From Plantago ovata (taxonomy: Eukaryota; Streptophyta; Magnoliopsida; Lamiales; Plantaginaceae): a DNA stretch of 64,000 nt. The DNA is taken from assembly GCA_028274465.1 (NCBI GenBank), contig CM051455.1, positions 67,353,677-67,417,676 on the forward strand. The letters run 5' to 3'. Below the pieces are notes generated by a model. It was not told where the DNA came from. It saw only the letters and a list, made by a program, of their open reading frames with translations, and did no database searches. Below, piece after piece: positions 56,771-64,000 of the stretch. Both the position numbers and the translations under genes were made by a program. Each line of letters starts with the position of its first letter. Within the stretch, counting starts at the first letter, position 1.

Positions 56771-58160
56771 TGCCACTCTTCCACCATTTGCTGCTGAGGT
56801 AGCTCATTCTGCCATGACGGTGGGGATTGTCGGCCCTTCCCTTCATGCCGATCTTCCCAGTTCTCTTCCTTCTGGTTTAAAAGGGAAGCGCATCGATACC
56901 AACCTCGATGTGAACGAGTTGGTTGCGTCTATGCAGTCCCTACCTGCCTCTAGTAGGTTTGAAATTTTGGAGAACTTCGGTGATAAGGTATGAACTCCTT
57001 CTTTTTTGCATAAGTCTTCTTCTTTTGATTTCTCCTTTTCGTAGGTTTTGACTCTCTTTCTTTGTTTTCACAGTTTCTTACTGTTCTGAAAGCTGCTCGG
57101 TCAACCGCCGTTGTTGATTCTGGGGCCGAGGCTGAAAGGCTTCGTCTGGTGGCTGGGCATCCACATCAAACTGCTCGCGTTGCTGAATTGGAGAAGGAGG
57201 TTGCCTTGCTTCCTTCTCTTCGCGAGGAACTGTCCAAGGCGCAAGCTGAACTGGAACCACTTAGAGCCAGGGATGAGGAGGTTGAAAAGTTGAGGGCAGA
57301 GATTACTTCGCTTCAAGAGGCTATGTCTCATCAAACTTTTGATTTAGACTCCAGTAAGGCAAGAATTAGAGTTCTTGAGGAGGCTGAACGATGCAATATG
57401 GAGATGTTCCTCAACTTCAGGTGGGCCTTAATCTATGGCATGTATAGAAGCCGGCACGAGGTAGTGGAGGACCTTCCTTCACAGTCCTTCTTACGAGTTT
57501 CAGAGGTCTCTGGAGTACGATGCTTCTCGCAAGGTAGGTTTCGACAATGTTGTGAATCAGCTGACCGCCTTCGGGATAGTCCCTCCGGAGTTGGACTTGG
57601 TGGCAAATGGCGTCGAACCTTGGAAGCGGTGAGGTTGATACCAGAGGACCCAACGTTCCTGATGACGTCTTGCCCAGGGATGAGTTCGTTGCTTGTGTGG
57701 CTTCGGAGACAGAACGTTTCCGGTTTGAAAATGGAGGTCCTCGCCTTCCTGGATGGTTTGCGGAAGCCTTGGGTTACTGTTACTTGTCCCCCTTCGAAGC
57801 GAACTTGGAGTTCAACCGGGAATGGTTAGAAATTCCTCTTCCCTTAGTTGGGCATGAACGGGCTCCGGAACTTTTTGCGTAGATGGCTGAGAAATGTCAG
57901 GCTTGGAATGAGTGTCGGAGTGCTTCTTCGTCGGGCTCTTCTTCAAGTGGCACGGGTCGCTTGCACTTTATTCCTCCTTTTTCGGTTCAAGACCATTTGG
58001 CTTTGCCTTGGTACATTCGTTGGGATACTCCTTCGCAGCCTCAGATTCATTGTCCTTCTGGTGCTCCTCCTTTGGACAATCAAGAGTGTGGTTCTAAATA
58101 TTTGCCTCCTTTGCTTTTTCTATTGTATCCCTTTCTTTCCTCCGGGGTATGCCCCGTGTA
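56771..58160 (+). pseudogene. Tat-B accessory gene (coiled-coil part), opposite strand to gag
   Basis: The frame is open from the Athila junction to 56987 (LDVNELVASMQSLPASSRFE, ILENFGDK). An 86-bp intron follows (56988-57073, GTATGAACTCC...TTGTTTTCACAG). Next comes a coiled-coil stretch (VAELEKEVALLPSLREELSK, AQAELEPLRARDEEVEKLRA) up to about 57390, and a less clear C-terminal part to about 58160. It matches the C-terminal half of the Tat-A accessory gene in layout. The N-terminal domain would lie to the left and is missing here. Function unknown. Confidence 0.65.
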
Positions 58161-58528
58161 GCTTGTACTTTCAGATATTTTTTGCTAGTTTCCCTTCTAG
58201 CATCTATAATATATTTTTTTGTTCAAGTAATATTTGCCCTTATTAATTGTTTTACTTTCTTCCGGAGTAATCATCGATTTGCGCTTTCCTGCTTCTTTAG
58301 TCAGAATAACTAATTCGGAGTCTTCACTACAAGTAGATAGATAGAAAATCATGGGCTTACTTCATTGCCACAAATTTGTATGCCCGTCGTAGGCTATTAC
58401 ACTCTTCAAGTTTTTCTTATCTATTCTAAGTGTTTAACTTCTCTCTGGGTGTTGTACCCTTCCGGCTTTGGTTAGAGCTTCTTCACCCTCTACTCCCGTT
58501 CTCTTGGGTAGTAGCTTCTGAAACCTTG
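58161..58528. other. Convergent 3' ends of Tat-B accessory gene and protease
   Basis: T-rich non-coding stretch of about 370 bp between the two convergent genes, with several TTTTCTT and AATATATTTTTTT runs that could serve as polyadenylation signals. In an autonomous Tat element the pol genes would occupy this place. Confidence 0.55.
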
Positions 58529-59152
58529 TTACATAGACTTGAGCGATGTGGAGTAACAAGCCCACACTTCTCTTCTATTTCCAATTTCTTCTCCTGTTCC
58601 ACTAAATGTTGGAAACTTGATTCTGTTGTGCAGCGTTGATGACACCGCCTTGACGACTCTGAGGCCTGGTGTTCCTAAGATCATATTATAGTCGAAGTCG
58701 ATATCTACCACCATGAATCTGATAGTTCGTGTGATCTTTTCCAGGTGCCTTCCCATGGACACATGTAGGTCAACAATTCCTACCGTCTCAATTTCCTTTC
58801 CTCCGAATCCTACTAACGAACTGGCATCTCTCACAATTCTTCCCATACTGCCTTTCATCTGCTCGAAAGCACTTAGGAGGATCACATTGGTTGAGCTACC
58901 CGTGACCACTAGGACTCTTTTGTCGTGTGAGATTCCTATGTCCAGTTCCAATACCAGGGGCACATCTGGCTCTTCAATTCCAGTGAAGCTGAAGCTCCTT
59001 TGGGGCACCTCGCTATCATCAAAGGTTATCGGGTTCATTCCTTTGGTGTCCGGATCTTCATATAGTGCTCCGACTATCGTAACATGGTACATGGTGTTAG
59101 CTCTCTCGGCATCACACGATCCTCCCGCTGGTCCTCCTGATATCATATACAT
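58529..59152 (-). pseudogene. Tat-B protease region
   Basis: 207 codons. MYHVTIVGALYEDPDTKG and ITFDDSEVPQRSFSFTGIEE form the approach. The active-site region has GSSTNVILLSAFEQMKGSMG, then LVGFGGKEIETVGIVDLHVS and the C-terminal NMILGTPGLRVVKAVSSTLH. The end (RIKFPTFSGTGEE) resembles the start of the linker that joins protease to RT in full Tat elements, and then the frame stops. Confidence 0.78.
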
Positions 59153-59293
59153 TGTGCCTCTCCGTATGTGGTAGTTTGCTTCCCTCCTCCAGGTCTCATA
59201 CTGATTCTCCGGATGTCTCTCTATGGTCGGTGGAACCCACCTTCTACGTCTCCTTGGTGGTGGTGCGGCTTCATTTCCACCGTTGTAACTTCT

Positions 59294-60313
59294 TTAAGTT
59301 TTGCTAGACAGTCCCGGGATTGGCGCTTGTACAAACTCGTGTAGATGACCTTTCTTCAACAGGATCTCTATCTCTATGCTCAATTCGATGCAATCTTCTG
59401 TATCATGACCCCATAACTCATGAAAGTAACAATAGTAACATCGTTCTGATCTCGAGTTCTGCCCCAATGCATCAGTTGACCATTTGATCTTGAGACTTCT
59501 CCTTTCTATCTCCTTGAGGATTTCCACCTTCCAACTACACAAGGGAGTGTATTCTTGGAATTGTGTTGGGTAAAATCTGAGCAAGGTCCTTCTCATCACG
59601 TGTCTAGGCCCTCTTCTCTGGTGTGGAGCTCTTCTTGCTCTTCAAACAGCTTGTTCCCTCGCCATCCTTTCTGTATGTGTGCATTCAGACGGCTCATCCG
59701 TTCTGCGATATCGACTCACATTTTCCCTTCTGCTGGCTCTCTGTGTGATCCAAAATGCTCTGAGAATGCCATTATAGTCCTCTTCTGACTGCACATCTTG
59801 ATGATGGTCCCTTATCCACTGTTTCAAGTGCGTATTGATCGTATTTCCGCACAGATATCGCAGTCGGTATATTATATCATGGTCCTTCACCAATCTGGCC
59901 AGTTGGTTGAATCTTGAACAAAAGGCAAGTGTATCCTCCTCTTGAGACTGGATTACATCTTCTACGCTTTTTAAGGGCAGTGCACCTTGAATGGTACCAC
60001 TAAATTGGTAGATGAAGCACAACTTCATTTCCCAAAAACTCATGACCTCTCTGTTAGTCAATGTATCCCACCATGCTAGCGCTTCTCACATAAGGGTATT
60101 GCGGAATGTGTGCCTCCAGGGAATATTTTGGCTCCTGACTTTTGCAGCAAAAAAGTCAACATGCTCCCTTGGATCTTCTTGACCATAATAAGTCCTAAGA
60201 AGATCTTCCACCATTGGCACTACCTGGTCATCCGCATATTCCAACCTTTGTGCTCGAATCACCTCTTTCGTGCTCCGGATTTTCCCTTGCAACTCGATAA
60301 TTTTGTGGCTCAA
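59294..60313 (-). pseudogene. Tat-B gag, core and zinc knuckle
   Basis: Reading leftward: VPMVEDLLRTYYGQEDPREH and VDFFAAKVRSQN (start of the gag core), MKLCFIYQFSGTIQGALPLK and EEDTLAFCSRFNQLARLVKD (core), LKQWIRDHHQDVQSEEDYNG, then the knuckle block CYYCYFHELWGHDTEDCIEL near 59390-59450. The pattern is Tat gag. Broken in about two places. Confidence 0.75.
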
Positions 60314-60494
60314 ATCTTCGAACTGTCCTAAGAGCAGTTGTGGATCTTCGGTCGCCTCTGGTTGGCCCTCACTACGATATCACTCTAGGTCCATGTCTTC
60401 ATCGTTCATGGACTCCTCCTCGCTTATAACCTGAAACAGGTTCCCTTCCTCTTCCTTGTCTCCCTCTCCTTGATCAAAGAACCTTAAGTGCACT

Positions 60495-61343
60495 CTAAGC
60501 GTTTTGCCGTCGGGTTGCATCTCCGAGCATCACGCGTGTTCTTCCGTTGCTAGTATTGGCCAGGTTGTTGGAAAGGTGTATGTTGGAGTCAACTGGAGGC
60601 GGTAGTTGGGTTTCTTGGATCTGGTTTTCTTGGTTTGACAAAACTGGACTTTGTGGGGGTAGATCAGGAGTAGGTGGCTGTTGGTTGGGTCCATTTGGTA
60701 GAGTGTGTGGGTCTGGGGCTAACTCGAGTTTCCTTTCCAGTTTTTCCTCAGGCAATTCATCAAAAATTCCCATCTCATCCATCCCATCAACACTCAAAAT
60801 AGAATCATCAAAGTCACCATCCTCAGAGTAACAACAATCAGAATAATCATTATCATCTACGGTCTTTTCACCCATAACCTCCTTAATCATTGTCTCATTC
60901 AAAGCAACAGTAGAATCAATATGGGGGTAATAGGGGTTAGCATGAGCATTTAAGTGGTCTTGTGTATTTGGACTTAACACTCCAGATCTACGACTCATAT
61001 CAATAAATAATCCAGATCTAGTGCATGAACCATTTACTCCAAATGACTTCATTAAATGGGATAGAGTACCTGAAATAGGTTTCCTTTCGCTGTTTGAGAC
61101 CAGATCTACAACCGATGATGAATTTTCTGTCTTTTCGTTGTATATTTATGTGACCTCCTTGCTCTGCTTCTGTCTTTGCCTCCTCTTCTCCGCCAGATCT
61201 GCATCTATCCTTATTCCTCCGACATATCTCTCCACCTGGGTACTTAGAACGCAAGTTGTTTGGTCATTATCCCATTTATCTTTTACCCCATCATTCACAT
61301 TTATATAAGTTCTTGCTTCAACAACTCCTTTGGGGGGATCCAT
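60495..61343 (-). pseudogene. Tat-B gag, N-terminal region
   Basis: The minus strand gives MDPPKGVVEARTYINVNDGV near 61343, then a Lys/Arg/Gln-rich stretch, then a segment from 61052 rich in Asp, Ser and Pro (DNDYSDCCYSEDGDFDDSIL, PNGPNQQPPTPDLPPQSPVL). No conserved domain is seen. Position after the primer site and composition agree with the unstructured N-terminal region of Tat gag. Confidence 0.55.
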
Positions 61344-61437
61344 GGATCCACTCCGTTTAACGATGTCTGGGTATGGTACTTTGAATTTCCTCTGCCCTTG
61401 CTAAAGCAAGGAACATAGAATCCATCTTTTTGTGTCG

Positions 61438-61456
61438 GTTCCCACAGACGGCGCCA
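61438..61456 (-). promoter_or_regulatory. Tat-B primer binding site
   Basis: The minus strand reads TGGCGCCGTCTGTGGGAAC four bases after the LTR end (TTCCATCA). Same type as Tat-A. Confidence 0.85.
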
Positions 61457-61460
61457 GAAA

Positions 61461-62213
61461 TGATGGAACGTGATTTTCCCTTGAGAGATAAAACAGATAA
61501 TGGCCTATAACTCGCCCTCCGTGACTCTGGTGGATGGAGCTGATGGTGGTAGGATCTCCGCGCCGGATGTCGTCTCGTCTTCGCCTTATGACTTTTGAGC
61601 TGCCTCGCCTTGGTGTGACCTCAGGATATTCAAGTCTGACTCCCCGCTCTTCTGGTTCCCGGCCTGAGCTCCGATCGTCCTTCCTCGAGCAATATCTACC
61701 TGTGTGGGGGGCGTGTGTGCATGTGTTTCCCGGTCTGCCGTGTTGTCAAACCGATTTATGACACTTTACTTGAAGGTGGTTGAGGGCCGACCTTGTGAAT
61801 ATAGTAGAGTGTGTGTTCGTGAAGTGTGATTGAGCTTAGTGAGTATAACAGTGATGAAGGATATATCTCCAAGATGAACTCTTGTTGTTGCCTTGAGCTT
61901 CCCACCAAGAAGACTCAAGGTTGTACCTGTGAAGTGAAGTTCTTGAGAGTGTTTCCCTAATGTGTTTTCCACCTTCGCTTTCTCTATGGGAACCACTCCT
62001 TTTATAGACCTCAGAGGAGCGCATGTCGTTGCCATCACAACAGTTCGGCAAGTGTCCACACACATATGTGGTTGGTAGGCTATACCTTGACAGTCATGCA
62101 CGTGGCCCAATGATCATGTAAGGATAAATATCTGCCTTGATCTTATCCACTTGTCTATGCAGTTAGTTGTGAGCGACACATCCGGATGCTTTATCGTGGT
62201 CCTCCGTATACAC
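61461..62213 (-). repeat. Tat-B 5' LTR (outer end approximate)
   Basis: The inner end is clear from the primer site. A minus-strand TATA box (TATAAAAGG) lies at about 61999-62007. The outer end is set at a TG (TGTGTATACGG on the minus strand) near 62213 by guess, because the second LTR is not in the window. It shows no similarity to the Tat-A LTR. Confidence 0.55.
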
Positions 62214-62582
62214 AAGTATTAGGAAATAAGCTCCTATTTAGTAACTAATTCCATTAACTATTCTCTATCAAGCCTCTAGGATTCGAGAAGAAAATGAAAC
62301 TTTTACATGCATATGCAGCTCACACAGTCAAATCCTGGTAATAAAATATTCTAGATGACCTGGTGTGGTGTTTCATATGATGTTTTGTACCATGAAGTGA
62401 GTCTGGTTTATGATTCTTAAAGATATTCTATATTATGTTCTTATTTATATTCTTTTTTCCTTCAAATCAATTAAATTATATTCATATTCATCATGATTAT
62501 AGTTATAAAATGCATGCAAATAGTTCTCTTTCTACTCTGCAAACAATTAACTTATAATTAGTTTTTAGATAGTTTATATCAC
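62214..62582. other. Unassigned AT-rich stretch
   Basis: I see no frame, repeat or structural element here. It is the target region of the foldback element and may include the outer part of the Tat-B LTR. Confidence 0.5.
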
Positions 62583-63698
62583 TTTAGGGGCTAGTTAGGA
62601 TACCTAATAACAGAATAGGCCCCATTAGACCAACAATTACATATTAGGCCATAATATGGGTTTTTTGTGTTGACCAACACATATTTACAACAATGTCATA
62701 AGCTCATTTTGGACAAAACAAACAAGGCCTTAACTCAATAGTAAGGTGAGACCTAAAATGTAATTGTATTTGAACACTAACTTTATTATTTTTCGATTAT
62801 ATTTTTCTTTTCTTTTTTTTCCTTTATTATTATTTTTTTTTTCTTTTTGTCAACAATAACTTGTTTTCTACAAAATGTTATTTAAAAAAAATTAAATTTT
62901 AAATGTAAAATTATTGTAAATACTAAATTATTATAAATCATACACCAACAAAATTTATATTTCAAAACATGTCCCAACATTATTTTCAAAAAAAGATCAA
63001 TATTTTTTCTTTTTCCTTTTTCCTTTTTTCTTTTATATTTTTCTTTTTTAATTTCTTTTTCTTTTTTCTCTTCTTCTTCTCCAAAAGCTCCGGTAGCGGA
63101 GCTTTGTGAAACTCCGATTATAGTTGTAAGCTCCAGATCGAAGCTGTGCAAGCTCCGATCCGGAGCTTACACGCTCCAGCTCTTATAGTCGAAGCATTGC
63201 AAGCTCCGAGCTGGAGTTGTGCATGCTCTAGTCGAAGCTTTGCAAAACTCCGGTGTCGGAGCTTTTGAAGAAAGAAAAAGGAAAAAAAAAGAAAAAGAAA
63301 AAAGAAAAATATAAAAGAAAAAAGAATAAAGAACAAATATTGATTTTGTTTAAAAAATAATGTTGGGACATATTTTGAAATATAAATTTTATTAGGGTTT
63401 GATTTAGAATAATTTTGTATTTATAATATATTTATATTTCAAAAATTTTATTTGTGTTTTAAAATAAAATTCGGTAGGAAAAAATAGATTTATTGTTGAT
63501 AAAAAAAAAAGAAAAGAAAAGAAAATGTGTGTTGAAATACAATTACATTTTGGGCCTCTTGGTAAGACTTGTTTGGTTTTTCACAAATGGAAATTTGGAT
63601 AGGCGATAAGCCTGGTTTGGTCAAATTCGACCCCTAATCTGTAATTAAAAATCTAATGGAGCCTATTCTGTTATTAGGTGTTCTAATTGACCCCTAAA
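62583..63698. mobile_element. Foldback DNA transposon 3, 1.1 kb
   Basis: Ends TTTAGGGGCTAGTTAGGATA and, in reverse, TTTAGGGGTCAATTAGAACA continue as inverted repeats through CCTAATAACAGAATAGGC. Inverted pairing extends through most of the element: the pyrimidine-rich arm (62990-63080) faces the purine-rich arm (63268-63335), and AACATGTCCCAACATTATTT faces AATAATGTTGGGACATATTT. The centre (63085-63262) is a mosaic of AAGCTCCG/CGGAGCTT boxes. No coding capacity and no clear target duplication. Confidence 0.72.
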
Positions 63699-64000
63699 AA
63701 AAAATGGGCCTATTCCACCGTACATTAGTTTTCTTTGCACTATTTTGTTGTTGTAAACAATATAAAGATTTATTTGCAAAGGAGTTTCTGAAAAACCAAT
63801 TAAGAAGCACTGATTGATCTTGTGCAAACAACTGCAGCACAACATTCTTAAAATATGTTAGTTTTCTCAATTTACTGTACCATTTTCTCAATTAGCTTAA
63901 TTCTTAGTAGGTTATATGAAATAAATTCAATGAATAATGGAAAGGAATGGACAAGGAGAAAGTACGGAGAATATAGTGCTCTCCAAGCGAAGATGCCACA
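63699..64000. other. Unassigned stretch at right window edge
   Basis: No convincing frame, repeat or structural signal seen in these 300 bases. Confidence 0.5.

Larger units (their letters stand above)
56769..62213 (-). mobile_element. Tat-B, second Tat-type Ty3/gypsy element (left end missing)
   Basis: Minus-strand order: 5' LTR (from about 62213), primer site 61438-61456, gag, protease 59152-58529, then the accessory gene on the plus strand (56771 to about 58160), pointing toward the protease. The 3' LTR is not in the window: the Athila LTR abuts the accessory gene at 56768. There is no space or trace for RT, RNase H or integrase. The coding parts have several breaks. Confidence 0.75.

Noticed and set aside
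62880-63336. Lys/Glu-rich and Phe-rich frames on the minus strand
   Set aside because: They arise from the purine and pyrimidine arms of the foldback transposon.

Overview
The window reads as intergenic heterochromatin of a flowering plant, probably a eudicot. It is AT-rich and I find no convincing host gene, rRNA, functional tRNA or CRISPR array. Almost every base belongs to a transposable element, and the elements are nested up to four deep. Coding regions of the LTR elements are treated as fossils: all are old or damaged.

Layout. (1) 1-26299: a minus-strand Ty3/gypsy element of Tat type (Tat-A). It has a partial 3' LTR at the window edge, an accessory gene on the opposite (plus) strand with its own TATA box and introns, gag plus protease at 22711-24964, a primer site at 25185 and a 5' LTR at 25205-26299. 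A minus-strand Ty1/copia element (copia-M, 4886-22710) lies between its two halves. A plus-strand sister (copia-P, 11652-20516) sits inside copia-M with a clean GTTAT target duplication. (2) 26300-27857: remnants, including a LINE-like tail, a possible Helitron 3' end and an 80-bp tandem duplication. (3) 27880-56768: a minus-strand Athila-like element. Its internal region was entered by a 10.8-kb palindromic element (29867-40716, ACTCA duplication) and by a chromovirus of Tekay/Del type (41399-50435, CACTT duplication). (4) 56769-about 62213: a second Tat element (Tat-B), again with gag, protease and an accessory gene on the opposite strand. (5) 62214-64000: unassigned sequence with a 1.1-kb foldback DNA transposon.

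The palindrome is the most informative object. Its arms of about 2.3 kb are inverted copies, the whole unit has TG...CA ends and a 5-bp target duplication, and each arm preserves the empty site of insertions in the other. This fixes the exact ends of a 5'-truncated LINE (14-bp duplication), a 3.9-kb Helitron (TC...CTAG, A/T target), an 89-bp LINE tail (11-bp duplication) and two Mutator-like foldback elements (9-bp duplications). The Helitron carries a nest of short LTR elements (TRIMs), two with perfect 5-bp duplications.

Two themes recur. First, the three Tat/Athila elements show gag, protease and a separate accessory gene but no reverse transcriptase or integrase, which suggests non-autonomous lineages. 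Second, GC-rich self-complementary modules sit inside otherwise AT-rich elements of several unrelated families. A run of 100 N at 8714-8813 is an assembly gap.
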